A stretch of DNA of 64,000 nt from Hymenobacter negativus (GCF_017571495.1 NZ_JAGETZ010000003.1:124001-188000), one strand, 5' to 3'; numbered from the stretch's first letter, positions 52,473 to 61,482 are shown. Notes: generated by a model not told the origin, from the sequence alone. Made by a program: numbers and translations.

Positions 52473-53445
52473 CCCACACCGCTTTCAGCAGCTCCGCTAC
52501 GGCATCATCTGGCGTTAGATTCTCCGCTTCCGCGTTGAAATTCAACAGCACCCGATGCCGTAGCACCGGCGAGGCCAGTGTCCGGATGTCCTCCAGCGTG
52601 GCGGCGAAACGGCCGTGAAGCAGGGCGCGCGCCTTAGCACACAGAATGAGGGCCTGCCCGGCCCGTGGCCCCGCCCCCCAGCGCCCGTAGTACTTAATAA
52701 ACTTTACCTCTGACGTTGCCGGCCGTGTGGCGCGCACCAGCCGGTTCACGAAATCCATCAGCTCGGGGCTGAAGCTGACCTGCCGCACCAGTGCCTGCAA
52801 TGCCCGGATATCGGCTCCGCCCAGCACCGGCGCCACCTGCTGCCCGGCCGTGCCAGTAGTGCCGCGCAGCACCGCCAGCTCCTCATCGGCCGTGGGGTAG
52901 CCGATGCGGACGTATAGCAAAAACCGGTCGAGCTGGGCCTCGGGCAGGGGGTAGGTGCCCGATTGCTCGATGGGATTTTGAGTGGCCAGCAGGAAGAAGG
53001 GTTTGGGCAGCGCGTGCTCCTGCCCGGCGTAGGTAACGTGGCCTTCCTGCATGGCTTCGAGCAGGGCCGCCTGGGTTTTGGGCGGCGTCCGGTTGATTTC
53101 ATCGGCCAGCACCAAGCTGGCGAAAATAGGCCCGGGCTTAAAGGTGAAAGAGCGCCGGCCCGTGCCGTGGTCTTCCTCCAGAACTTCCGTGCCCAGGATA
53201 TCCGTCGGCATCAAATCTGGCGTGAACTGGATGCGGCGAAAGGGCAAATCCGTGGCAGCGGCCAGCGTGCGCACCAGCAGCGTTTTGGCCAGACCGGGCA
53301 CGCCTTCGAGCAGGGCATGGCCGCCGGCCAGCAGCGCTACCAGCACCTCATCCAGCACGGCTTCCTGGCCCACGATGACCTTGGCAATTTCGGCTTTGAG
53401 GACGGGCAGCTTGGCGAGCAGGGTGGTTACTTCTTGTTCGGTCAT
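52468..53445 (-). CDS. MoxR-family AAA+ ATPase
   Basis: A 325-residue AAA+ ATPase. Walker A is GVPGLAKT (residues 48-55), Walker B LVLADEIN (111-118), with sensor/arginine-finger region FFLLATQNPIE and ATRPATS downstream. MoxR ATPases act as chaperones that insert cofactors or assemble complexes, with DUF58/VWA partners, as here. ATG start at 53445. Cytosolic. The six genes from DUF4159 to the 602-residue membrane protein all read the same way. Confidence 0.93.
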   Translation of the reverse strand: MTEQEVTTLLAKLPVLKAEIAKVIVGQEAVLDEVLVALLAGGHALLEGVPGLAKTLLVRTLAAATDLPFRRIQFTPDLMPTDILGTEVLEEDHGTGRRSFTFKPGPIFASLVLADEINRTPPKTQAALLEAMQEGHVTYAGQEHALPKPFFLLATQNPIEQSGTYPLPEAQLDRFLLYVRIGYPTADEELAVLRGTTGTAGQQVAPVLGGADIRALQALVRQVSFSPELMDFVNRLVRATRPATSEVKFIKYYGRWGAGPRAGQALILCAKARALLHGRFAATLEDIRTLASPVLRHRVLLNFNAEAENLTPDDAVAELLKAVWV

Positions 53446-53452
53446 CCTTTGG

Positions 53453-53532
53453 TTGTTAGTTGCTCGTTGTTAGTTGTCAGTGTCTGTCGTAAGCTCAATG
53501 AGCTACCAACTGAAACAAGCAACTAATAACAA
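53453..53532. repeat. Inverted repeat (family D)
   Basis: Arms ttgttagttgctcgttgttagttgtcag (53453-53480) and its imperfect inverse (53503-53532). It fills nearly the whole gap between the DUF4159 stop and the MoxR start. Confidence 0.7.
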
Positions 53533-53534
53533 AA

Positions 53535-54158
53535 TCATGTCAGCGCGTACAGCAGAATATTCACCCCAAACTTGGTGTTGTCCTCAGCCAGAAAGCGCTT
53601 GTTGCGAAAGTCGTAGTCCCACTCGCAGCCGTAGTCTTTGTTGGAATACAGCACGCCGATGCGGCCCTTGATTTCGATGGCTTTCAGGTAGTCATGCACC
53701 AGGTCGTCGCCCCAGCCATTCAGCTCGAAGCCGGTATTGGGCGGGCCGTCTTTGAAAGTGAAAAACTGGGAGTAGATGGGGTGCGTTTTGGGGATTTTCC
53801 GGAGAGCGCCGGAGCCAAAGCACTGCCGCATCTGCTCCTCGAAGGAACGGGCAAATAGGCCGTCGATGTCGTGGTTGCAATCGTCCACAAACACGAAGCC
53901 GCCGTTGCGCACGTACTGGATGAAGTTCTGCTTTTCGGTGCCGGAAAACTGCACCAGCCGGTGCCCGCTCAGGTAGCAAAACGGGTAGTTGAACAACTCC
54001 GGACTGTCCAGGGCCACCACCTTTTCCTTGGGGTCGATGGGTACTTTGGTGTACTGCACCAGCGAGTGCAACAGGTTGGCGGGCATGCGCTCATCCACCG
54101 CGTCCCAGTCGCCGGAGTGGTATTTCAGGCGCACAAAAGTGAAGGGAGCAGCGGGCAC
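53535..54158 (-). CDS. DUF4159 protein with unclear start
   Basis: A DUF4159 domain (FTFVRLKYHSGDWDAV, then YLSGHRLVQFSGTEKQNF, NGGFVFVDDCNHDIDG, and GRIGVLYSNKDYGCEWDY) with a glutamine-amidotransferase-like fold; the family is usually secreted and is a regular member of MoxR-BatA operons. The first usable start is GTG at 54158, giving VPAAPFTF. In frame upstream the DNA reads FFYASTSFA-VPAAP, which looks like the end of a signal peptide, but no ATG, GTG or TTG is present before it in the ~80 bases examined. The start may be unusual, or the 5' end may be damaged. Confidence 0.8.
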   Translation of the reverse strand: MPAAPFTFVRLKYHSGDWDAVDERMPANLLHSLVQYTKVPIDPKEKVVALDSPELFNYPFCYLSGHRLVQFSGTEKQNFIQYVRNGGFVFVDDCNHDIDGLFARSFEEQMRQCFGSGALRKIPKTHPIYSQFFTFKDGPPNTGFELNGWGDDLVHDYLKAIEIKGRIGVLYSNKDYGCEWDYDFRNKRFLAEDNTKFGVNILLYALT

Positions 54159-54419
54159 AGCGAAGGAGGTAGAAGCGTAGAAAAATCGAAGAAAGTAAAC
54201 CGGATGGCTTATGCGATAGTCGGGCTGAAAATAGTTGCGTTGCTTCCGGCGTTGACTTAGTGACTAAAAATCAGGCGCAATACATCGACCAACGCCGCAA
54301 CTTTTGTCTCGACCAAGCGGTATTTGAATCAGTCGGTGTCAGCTGGCCGCTGCCGAAGCTACGGCCGAAACAGCAGAAGTTTTTAGTTCATCACCATCAC
54401 CCTATTCCTATTGTTCGCT

Positions 54420-55052
54420 ATGAAAAAGCTGCTGATTATCGGTTTCCTGAGTTTGTTTTTTGCGCCGCTAGCGCAAGCCCAACTGGGCATTAAGGGTGGC
54501 CTGAACGTGGCCGAGCTCACGGGCCGAGAGGGCGAAAGTTCCTCATACAAGGCCTTTTACCACGTCGGTGTGTTTTACCAGGCCAACATTATCGGCCCGC
54601 TTTCTATCCAGCCCGAAGTGCAGTATTCCCTGCAGGGCGGCAACCTGAAATCGGCCTACACCAACTACGACAGCCAACTGCACTACCTCACCGTGCCCAT
54701 CCTAGCCAAACTCACCGTAGGCCCTGTATTTATCGAGGCCGGCCCACAGTTCGGGGTATTGCTCAACGCCAATCAGTCAGGAAATCTGCAAGTGGGTTTC
54801 ACCGAGGATGGGCAGCCTGCTTATGGCAACGAGTCGCGCCCGGCTACCAGCAATTTCAAACGCGGCGATTTCAGCGTAGTGGGTGGCGTAGGACTGAAAC
54901 TGGCTAGTAACTTTTCCCTCGGTGGCCGACTGGTAGCAGGCTTAAATGACATCAACGACGCTAAAAACCTGACCGGTATCAACGACCCACGGCTGCAAAA
55001 CCGGGTCTTTCAGGTTTATGCCGCGTTTCAGTTTGGCGATGGTCGGAGGTAA
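54420..55052 (+). CDS. Porin-family outer membrane beta-barrel
   Basis: A 210-residue protein with signal peptide (MKKLLIIGFLSLFFAPLAQAQ) and an OmpX/PorT-like beta-barrel: LGIKGGLNVAEL, then alternating strands (YSLQGGNLKSAYTNYDSQLHYLTVPILAKL), ending RVFQVYAAFQF with a terminal Phe-type strand. Met at 54420 is chosen, since the signal peptide begins there (54411 is an in-frame alternative). It lies divergent from the DUF4159 operon; function is unknown. A family B repeat lies after its stop. Confidence 0.85.
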   Translation: MKKLLIIGFLSLFFAPLAQAQLGIKGGLNVAELTGREGESSSYKAFYHVGVFYQANIIGPLSIQPEVQYSLQGGNLKSAYTNYDSQLHYLTVPILAKLTVGPVFIEAGPQFGVLLNANQSGNLQVGFTEDGQPAYGNESRPATSNFKRGDFSVVGGVGLKLASNFSLGGRLVAGLNDINDAKNLTGINDPRLQNRVFQVYAAFQFGDGRR

Positions 55053-55084
55053 AGGAGACTATCATTTGTCATCCTTTACCCGTC

Positions 55085-55185
55085 TGTCATCCTGAGCAGA
55101 GCGAAGAACCTTGTCACGTTTGTGTTATTTGAATTACTGCAAATCTTCCATCGGTGATAAGGTCCTTCGCTCCATTTAAGATGAC
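55085..55185. repeat. Inverted repeat (family B-like)
   Basis: Left arm tgtcatcctgagcagagcgaagaacctt (55085-55112) and right arm aaggtccttcgctccatttaagatgac (55159-55185). It separates the barrel gene from the convergent TldE gene. The word GTCATCCTGAGC...GAAGAACCTT is common in Bacteroidetes intergenic DNA. Confidence 0.7.
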
Positions 55186-55194
55186 TGCAATGCT

Positions 55195-56520
55195 CTAAAT
55201 CGCATCCGACAAGCTCGTGAACGTGAAGTCCCGTATTTTCAGCGGCGGAATCAGGCAGCCGGCCAGGCGCTGGGGCCGGCCGATGGCCTCAATGTTGTTG
55301 AGCATGATAATGGGGCTTTCGTTGAAGCGCAAGTTTTTGATGGGGAATTTGATGACTCCGTTCTCAATGTAGAACGTGCCATCGCGCGTCAGGCCGGTGT
55401 AGAGCAGCGTTTGCGGGTCAACCTCGCGGATGTACCAGAGACGGGTGACGAGGATGCCCTTCGCGGTGTTCTTGATGAGTTCGGCTGTGCTTTGGGTGCC
55501 GCCAGCCATGATGAAACCATTGGGGTAAGCCGTGGCGGGAACCTTGCTTTTTTCGGCCCAGAAGCGGGTGTAAAACAAGTCTTTTACCACGCCTTTCTCA
55601 ATCCAGGTCTGGCGCTTGGTGGGCAGGCCATCACCATCGAAGGCATTACCGGGTACCTCGACGTTCATGGGGTCGGAATAAATGGTTATGCGCTCATCAA
55701 ATAGCTTTTCGCCCTTGCGGTTGCCGCCGCCCTTTTTGCTCAGGAAGCTACGGCCTTCGTCGGCCTCGCGGGCGCCCATGCCAAACACCAACCCGCCAAG
55801 CAGCGACAAATCCCCGCCGTCCATGAGGGCAGCTGGCTCCAGAATCACGGTGTATTTGCCAGGCTCGATGGCTTTGGCATTCACCGAGCTTAAGGCTTTA
55901 TCAGCAGCACGTTGGGTGAGGCCTTTGGCATTGAGCTTGGCCGGGTCCGTCACGTCGGCAATGGCGTAGCCGGAGCCGCGCCCGTCGGCCGTGCGGACGG
56001 TTACCGAAAAGTCGGTGTTGGTCGATTGCTGGTAGGCTTCCAGTCCCTTGGAGTTGCGCTTGGCTACGAAGCTGGTGCCGCCATCCAGGAAGCCGGCGGC
56101 GGTGAGGTTCTTGGCAGCGCACAGGGCCATGCTATCGGCCGCAGCCTGGGCACGGGTGGCAGCCGTGAGCAAGGTAGTAGCCGCTGAGGGCGGGCTCAGA
56201 TACGTTTGCGCCCCAATGAACGGCACGTACTCGGGGCTTTCGGGCGCGAGCTTGGCGATTTCCTCCGCCCGCTGTACGCAGCGCCGCAGGGTTTCATCGT
56301 CAAACTCATTGCAAGTAGCGATACCGCTGCGCTTGCCGAAACGTGACTCGACAGCCAGCGACACAGAATCCTGGGCGCCAGCCGTGCTCACGCTATTGCG
56401 GGCGTAGCGGATGTTGCCGGTGGTGCGCCCGCGCAAGGATGCTTCGCACTCATCAGCAGTACTATAGGTGAGGACTTTCTTGAGCAAAGCCTGGGCGTCG
56501 TCTTTGGAGAGAATGGCCAT
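55195..56520 (-). CDS. tldE: TldE/PmbA-family protein, pair 1
   Basis: A 441-residue TldE/PmbA-type protein, the non-catalytic partner of TldD. It starts with MAILSKDDAQALLKKVL and has the conserved blocks SLAVESRFGKRSG, FVAKRNSKGLEAYQQ and GTQSTAELIKNTAKGILVTRLWYIREVDP. It lacks the HExxxH metal motif of TldD, as usual. No signal peptide is visible, whereas its TldD partner (56554) has a Tat signal. TldD/TldE form a protease that trims peptides such as microcin B17 and CcdA. It follows its TldD partner by 33 bases. Confidence 0.88.
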   Translation of the reverse strand: MAILSKDDAQALLKKVLTYSTADECEASLRGRTTGNIRYARNSVSTAGAQDSVSLAVESRFGKRSGIATCNEFDDETLRRCVQRAEEIAKLAPESPEYVPFIGAQTYLSPPSAATTLLTAATRAQAAADSMALCAAKNLTAAGFLDGGTSFVAKRNSKGLEAYQQSTNTDFSVTVRTADGRGSGYAIADVTDPAKLNAKGLTQRAADKALSSVNAKAIEPGKYTVILEPAALMDGGDLSLLGGLVFGMGAREADEGRSFLSKKGGGNRKGEKLFDERITIYSDPMNVEVPGNAFDGDGLPTKRQTWIEKGVVKDLFYTRFWAEKSKVPATAYPNGFIMAGGTQSTAELIKNTAKGILVTRLWYIREVDPQTLLYTGLTRDGTFYIENGVIKFPIKNLRFNESPIIMLNNIEAIGRPQRLAGCLIPPLKIRDFTFTSLSDAI

Positions 56521-56553
56521 GATTGATTTGCAGAAATGTGGCTGAGAGGAAGG

Positions 56554-58203
56554 TTAGACTTTGCGAGCTGTATTGATGACGTTCACGCCGTTGAAGCGCG
56601 TGGTGGCCGAGCCGTGGCTGACCGACGACACCTGCGCCGGCTGGCCTTTGCCGTCGAAAAAGGTGCCGAAAAGGCGGTAGTCCGACTGGTCGCACGAGCC
56701 TGCGCAGGCACCCCAGAACTCCTGGGTGTTCGATTGGTAGGCCACATCTTCTAGTGGCTCTGTGATTTTTCCTTTCTCGATGGCAAAAAATAGCTGCCCG
56801 CCAAACTGGAAGTTGAAGCGCTGCTGGTCGATGCTGAACGAGCCCGCGCCGGCAATGTAAATGCCTTTGTCCACACCCTTCACCATTTCATCGGGGCTCA
56901 TTTTGGTGGTGCCAGGGCGTAGGCTCACGTTGGGCATGCGCTGGAACTGCACGTCCTCCCACGACTGCGCGTAAGCGCAGCCGTCCGACTCTTTCTGGCC
57001 TACGATGTGCGCCTGGTCCCTGATTTTCTGGTAGTTCACCAGTTTGCCTTCTTTGATGAGGTCCCACTCGCGGGTTTTCACGCCCTCGTCGTCGTAGCCC
57101 ACGTTGCCTACTGAGCCCGGTTGCAGCTTGTCGGCCACGATGTTAACGGCCTTCGAGCCGTAGGGCAGGTTTTTGGCCTTCCATTCCAGAGTGGCGAAGC
57201 TGGTGCCGGCAAAATTGGCCTCGTAGCCCAGCACGCGGTCCAGCTCCGTGGGGTGGCCGACGGATTCGTGGATGGTCAGGCCCAGGTGGCCGGGGTCGAG
57301 CACGAGGTCGTACTTGCCGGGCGTCACGGATTTCATGGTCAGCTTGGCCTTGGCCTGCTTACCAGCTAAGGCCGCATCGGCCAGGATGTCGTAGCGCAGC
57401 TTATAGCCCACGGTGTCCGTGCCCTGCGGGCCGCGCACCTGCTCGGCTGTGCTGGGTGTGAGGTACTCGTAGCCCAGCCCCACCGGCGCGCTCAGCGACT
57501 CCCGCGAGCGGAATTTGCCGGTCTTTGTGTCTACCGCCGTCGCCGAGAACGTGGGCCAGAGTCGGTGCACATCCTGGTCGATGTACGAGCCGTCGGTGCT
57601 GGCGAAGTACTTTTGCTCGTTCACCTGAAACAAGCCCGAATTGATGTAGCTGGCCCCGGCATCGAGCGCGGCGGCATTGGCGGCCAGCAGCAAATCCACC
57701 TTCTGCTTGATGGGCACCTCGAAAGCGCTCTGCTGGATGGGCGTTTTCCAACTCACCTCGCCGTAGCCCTGCTGGGCTGCCAGCTGCACGGGCTCCTTCA
57801 GCACCAGCTTGTTGGCCTTGGCAATGTCGGCGGCCACGCGAGCGGTGGCGGCCAGACTGGCCTCCGTCACCACGCTGGTTGAGGCGAAACCCCAGCAGCC
57901 GTTCACCAGCACCCGAATGCCCACGCCATAGCTCTCGGTGCTTACGATGTTCTGCACCTGCTTCTCCCGCGTAAACACGTACTGGTTGAGCGAGCGGCCG
58001 ATACGCACGTCGGCATAGCTGGCTCCGGCGCCCTTAGCCGCGTTCAGGGCCGCATCGGCCAGGCGCTTTTTAATGATGACATCAGCGCCCGGCTCCAACA
58101 GGCGGGCGGGGTCGATGGGCGTATGGCCAAAGCCCGGCAGGCTGGGTAGGAACAGAGCCCCGGTAGCAAGGCTGGTAAGCCCCACAAAGTCGCGTCTTTT
58201 CAT
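56554..58203 (-). CDS. tldD: TldD-family metalloprotease with Tat signal, pair 1
   Basis: A 549-residue TldD-type zinc protease. The metal site HExxxH is present (IHESVGHPTELDRVLGYEA). The N-terminus MKRRDFVGLTSLATGALFLPSLPG has the twin-arginine motif RRDFVG and a hydrophobic core, so export through Tat is likely. The C-terminal region includes the Cys-rich block GACAGSCDQSDYR and the family's SHGSATTRFNGVNVINTARKV. A frame open to 58251 is discarded in favour of the ATG at 58203, which starts the Tat signal. Confidence 0.9.
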   Translation of the reverse strand: MKRRDFVGLTSLATGALFLPSLPGFGHTPIDPARLLEPGADVIIKKRLADAALNAAKGAGASYADVRIGRSLNQYVFTREKQVQNIVSTESYGVGIRVLVNGCWGFASTSVVTEASLAATARVAADIAKANKLVLKEPVQLAAQQGYGEVSWKTPIQQSAFEVPIKQKVDLLLAANAAALDAGASYINSGLFQVNEQKYFASTDGSYIDQDVHRLWPTFSATAVDTKTGKFRSRESLSAPVGLGYEYLTPSTAEQVRGPQGTDTVGYKLRYDILADAALAGKQAKAKLTMKSVTPGKYDLVLDPGHLGLTIHESVGHPTELDRVLGYEANFAGTSFATLEWKAKNLPYGSKAVNIVADKLQPGSVGNVGYDDEGVKTREWDLIKEGKLVNYQKIRDQAHIVGQKESDGCAYAQSWEDVQFQRMPNVSLRPGTTKMSPDEMVKGVDKGIYIAGAGSFSIDQQRFNFQFGGQLFFAIEKGKITEPLEDVAYQSNTQEFWGACAGSCDQSDYRLFGTFFDGKGQPAQVSSVSHGSATTRFNGVNVINTARKV

Positions 58204-58228
58204 AAGGTGCAGAAAAAAGGTGAAAGAA

Positions 58229-58319
58229 TAGCGTGGACGCTGTGATGCCACGCATTTGTTAATGAGTCAAGTTGAAACGGGTACCGTCGCCCCGGCGCGG
58301 ACTCGCAGAGCCCCGCTAC
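58229..58319. repeat. REP-like inverted pair (family A, diverged)
   Basis: Left arm gcgtggacgctgtgatgccacgc (58230-58253) and right arm gcgcggactcgcagagccccgctac (58295-58319) are family A words, more diverged than at 6444. The pair lies between TldD 1 and TldE 2, 4 bases from the TldE 2 stop. Confidence 0.6.
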
Positions 58320-58322
58320 ATG

Positions 58323-59657
58323 CTACACCGCATCCGAAAGGCTGGTGAAGGTGAAGTCACGGATTTTCAGCGGCGGCACCAAGTTACCGTTCAGGCGGAC
58401 GGGTTTGCCGATGGCTTCCAAGTTGTTGAGCATAATGACCGGGCTTTCGTTAAAGCGGAAGTTCTTTACCGGAAACTTGATTTGGCCGTTTTCAATGTAG
58501 AACGTGCCGTCGCGGGTTAGGCCGGTGAAAAGCAGCGTTTGCGGGTCGACGGGGCGGATGTACCAGAGGCGGGTGACGAGGATGCCTTTGGCAGTGCCTT
58601 TGATGAGGTCGGCGGTGCTTTGCGTGCCGCCTTCCATAATCCAGCCGTTGGGGCGGGGCAGGTCGGGGATGCCGGCTTTCTGCGCCCAGAAACGCGAGGT
58701 ATAGAGATTCTTTACCACGCCCTTTTCAATCCAGGTGGTGCGCTGTTGGGGCCGGCCGTCGCCGCTGAAGGTCAGGTCGCTGATTTCAGTATTCATCGGG
58801 TCGGAATAAATCGTAACCCGTTCATCGAACAGCTTTTCGCCTTTGCGATTGCCGCCGCCTTTTTTGCTCAGGAAGCTGCGCCCCTCGTCTGCGTTGCGGG
58901 CATCGAGGCTCTGCATCAGCGCACCAATCAGTGACGTGTCCACGTTGGAAAGTAGCGCGTTGGGTTCCAGAATCACCGTGTATTTGCCCGGCTCAATGGC
59001 GCGGGCTTTCACGGAAGACGCGGCTTTATCGGCGGCAATTTTGGTGAAGCGGGCCGCGTCCATCTTGGTGGCGTCGATGTAATCACCTGAGGCGTAACCA
59101 GAGCCGGTGCCGTCCGGCGTGCGCACCGTCACCGAGAACGTGACGTTGGAAACCTGCTGGTAGGCTTCCAGCCCCTTGGAATTGCGCTTGGCCACGAAGC
59201 CCACCGAGTCGTCCAGAAACGCGGCGGAACTGAGCTTGCGTTGGTCGCAGAGTGCCATGCTGGCCCCAATTTGCCTGGCACGGTAATCGGGGTCGATAGC
59301 GGCGGTGGCAGGGGAGAAGGAGCGGCTGCCTTCGATGTAGGTTTGGGGGCCTAGCAGCGGCATGTACTCCGGGCTTTCGGGCGCGAGCCGGGCAATTTCC
59401 TCGGCCCGCTGCACGCAGCGGCGTAGCGTGGCATCGTCGAATTCGTTGCAGGTTGCCACGCCGCTACGCTTTCCGAACCGGCTTTCCACGGCCAGCGAAA
59501 TATTATCGTTCGCCCCGGCCGTGCTAATGGAGTTGCGGGCCGAGCGCACGTTGCCGCCGATGTTGCCATTGAGCGTGGTGTCGCACTCATCGGCCGTGCT
59601 GAAGCTGAGCACTTTCTTGAGGATGGTTTGGGCTTCGTCTTTGGTGAGAATGGCCAT
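58323..59657 (-). CDS. tldE: TldE/PmbA-family protein, pair 2
   Basis: A 444-residue paralogue of the TldE at 55195, with the same blocks (SLAVESRFGKRSG, FVAKRNSKGLEAYQQ, GTQSTADLIKGTAKGILVTRLWYI). The start is the ATG at 59657 (MAILTKDEAQTILKKV); the frame runs to 59702 but those residues are unlike the paralogues. It has no signal peptide. The TldD partner is upstream at 59740. Confidence 0.88.
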   Translation of the reverse strand: MAILTKDEAQTILKKVLSFSTADECDTTLNGNIGGNVRSARNSISTAGANDNISLAVESRFGKRSGVATCNEFDDATLRRCVQRAEEIARLAPESPEYMPLLGPQTYIEGSRSFSPATAAIDPDYRARQIGASMALCDQRKLSSAAFLDDSVGFVAKRNSKGLEAYQQVSNVTFSVTVRTPDGTGSGYASGDYIDATKMDAARFTKIAADKAASSVKARAIEPGKYTVILEPNALLSNVDTSLIGALMQSLDARNADEGRSFLSKKGGGNRKGEKLFDERVTIYSDPMNTEISDLTFSGDGRPQQRTTWIEKGVVKNLYTSRFWAQKAGIPDLPRPNGWIMEGGTQSTADLIKGTAKGILVTRLWYIRPVDPQTLLFTGLTRDGTFYIENGQIKFPVKNFRFNESPVIMLNNLEAIGKPVRLNGNLVPPLKIRDFTFTSLSDAV

Positions 59658-59685
59658 GAGGAAGGGTTGAATGTTGACTGTTAAG

Positions 59686-59745
59686 GGCTGAGTGAACCGC
59701 AATTCCCCTCATCAGTTGAGGGGGGGAGTTGCGGTTCACTCAGCC
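59686..59745. repeat. Inverted repeat at the TldD 2 end
   Basis: Left arm ggctgagtgaaccgcaattcccctca (59686-59711), right arm tgagggggggagttgcggttcactcagcc (59717-59745), separated by 5 bases. The TldD 2 stop codon (59740-59742) and the preceding Gly codon are inside the right arm. Confidence 0.8.
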
Positions 59746-61392
59746 GATTTTGCGGGCCGTATTAATCACGTTCACGCCATTAAAGCGCGTGGTGCTGGAG
59801 CCGTGGCTCACGGCCGAGCTTTGGCTGGGCTGGCCCTTGCCATCGTTGAAGGCGCCGAAATAGCGGAAGTCGCTTTCGTCGCACGAGGCAGCGCAGCTGT
59901 TCCAGAATTCCTGGGTGTTGGCCTGGTAGGCCACATCTTCCAGCATTTCGGTGATTTTACCCTTCTCGATGGCGTAAAATACCTGTCCGCCGAACTGGAA
60001 ATTGTAGCGCTGCTGGTCGATGGAGAAGGAGCCGTTGCCAGCGATGTAAATGCCTTTATCCACGCCGCGCACCAACTCATCCACGCTTAGCTTGGCCTTG
60101 CCGGGTTGCAGGCTCACGTTGGGCATGCGCTGGAATTGCACGTCCTGCCATGACTGCGAATAGCAGCAGCCGTCCGACTCGTTTTGGCCCACCATGTGCG
60201 CCTGGTCGCGGATTTTTTCATAGTCCACCAAGCGGCCTTCCTTAATCAAGTCCCAGCGTTTGGTTTTCACGCCTTCATCGTCGTAGCCCACCGCGCCCAG
60301 GGTACCCGGCTGGGTTTTATCGGCCACGATGTTGACCTGCTTCGAGCCGTAAGGGATGCCCTTGGCTTTCCATTCTAAAGTAGCAAATGAGGTGCCGGCG
60401 TAGTTGGCCTCGTAGCCTAGCACGCGGTCCAACTCCAGCGGGTGGCCCACACTTTCATGGATGGTCAGGCCCAGGTGGTGCGGGTCGAGCACGAGGTCGT
60501 ATTTGCCGGGCGTCACCGATTTGGCCGTAAGCTTCTGCTTTACCTGTTTGGCGGCGGCGGTCACGTCTTCCAGCATGTCGTAGCTGTACTTATAGCCGAT
60601 GATATCAGAGCCCGTGGGGCCGGCCACTTTGTCTTGAGCTTTGGGCGTCAGGTACTCGTAGCCCATGCCCACGGGCGAGCTCAGGGCCTGCCGCGAGCGG
60701 AATTTGCCGCTGGCCCGGTCAATGGCCGTGACGCCGAACGTGGGGTAAATCCGGTGCACGTCTTGGTCGATGTACGAGCCGTCGGTGCTGGCGAAATACT
60801 TCTGCTCGTTCACCTGAAACAGCACCGAATTGATGAACGACACGCCCAAATCCAGGGCCTTGGCGTTCACGCCCAGCAGTAAATCCACCTTGTCCTTGAT
60901 GGGCACCTCAAACGCATTCTGCTGAATGGGAGCCTTCCAGGTCACTTCGCCGTAGCCCTTTTGTGGAGCCAGCTGCACCTTCTCCTTCTGCACTTTGGAG
61001 TTGGCTTTGGCAATCTGCACAGCCAGCTGAGCGGCTTTGGCAATGCCGGCTTCGGTCACGTTGTTGGTGGAAGCGAAGCCCCAGGTCCCGTTGGCAATGA
61101 CGCGAATGCCGACGCCGTAGCTCTCGGTGCTGGCAATGTTCTGGACCTGCTTTTCGCGGGTGAAAATGCCCTGGTTGAGGTAGCGGCCAATGCGGACGTC
61201 GGCGTAAGTAGCCCCGGCCGCTTTGGCGGCGTTGAGGCCCGCATCGGCCAGGCGTTTTTTGATGGCGGTATCGGCGCCGGGCTCTAGCAAGCGGGCGGGG
61301 TCCACGGGGCTTCCAGCCAAACTGGGCAGGCTGGGTAGGAAAAGGGCTCCAGCCGCGAGGCCGGTAAGTCCTACAAAGTCACGTCTTTTCAT
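59740..61392 (-). CDS. tldD: TldD-family metalloprotease with Tat signal, pair 2
   Basis: A 550-residue paralogue of TldD 1. It has MKRRDFVGLTGLAAGALFLPSL (Tat signal) and IHESVGHPLELDRVLGYEA (HExxxH). The Cys-rich C-terminal block is NSCAASCDESDFR. The protein ends ARKIG rather than ARKV or ARKI as in the paralogues: the extra Gly and the stop come from an inverted repeat. Likely forms a complex with the TldE at 58323. Confidence 0.9.
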   Translation of the reverse strand: MKRRDFVGLTGLAAGALFLPSLPSLAGSPVDPARLLEPGADTAIKKRLADAGLNAAKAAGATYADVRIGRYLNQGIFTREKQVQNIASTESYGVGIRVIANGTWGFASTNNVTEAGIAKAAQLAVQIAKANSKVQKEKVQLAPQKGYGEVTWKAPIQQNAFEVPIKDKVDLLLGVNAKALDLGVSFINSVLFQVNEQKYFASTDGSYIDQDVHRIYPTFGVTAIDRASGKFRSRQALSSPVGMGYEYLTPKAQDKVAGPTGSDIIGYKYSYDMLEDVTAAAKQVKQKLTAKSVTPGKYDLVLDPHHLGLTIHESVGHPLELDRVLGYEANYAGTSFATLEWKAKGIPYGSKQVNIVADKTQPGTLGAVGYDDEGVKTKRWDLIKEGRLVDYEKIRDQAHMVGQNESDGCCYSQSWQDVQFQRMPNVSLQPGKAKLSVDELVRGVDKGIYIAGNGSFSIDQQRYNFQFGGQVFYAIEKGKITEMLEDVAYQANTQEFWNSCAASCDESDFRYFGAFNDGKGQPSQSSAVSHGSSTTRFNGVNVINTARKIG

Positions 61393-61401
61393 AATATGAG
61401 T

Positions 61402-61479
61402 GTAGCGCGGACTTTTAGTCCGCGAGTGGTTTGCATGGAAAAGGTCACGTTCAATTCGCGGGCTAAAAGCCCGCGCTAC
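61402..61479. repeat. REP-like inverted pair (family A, covarying stems)
   Basis: Left palindrome CGCGGACTTTTAGTCCGCG (61406-61424), right palindrome CGCGGGCTAAAAGCCCGCG (61457-61475). Both keep complete 8-base stems despite base changes. The element lies 3 bases after the stop of TldE 3 and before the start of TldD 2. Confidence 0.85.
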
Positions 61480-61482
61480 GAG

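Noticed and set aside
54158..56520. MoxR/TldD region as a new defence system
   Set aside because: All genes belong to known housekeeping or envelope families; no nuclease, toxin or phage-sensing module is associated.
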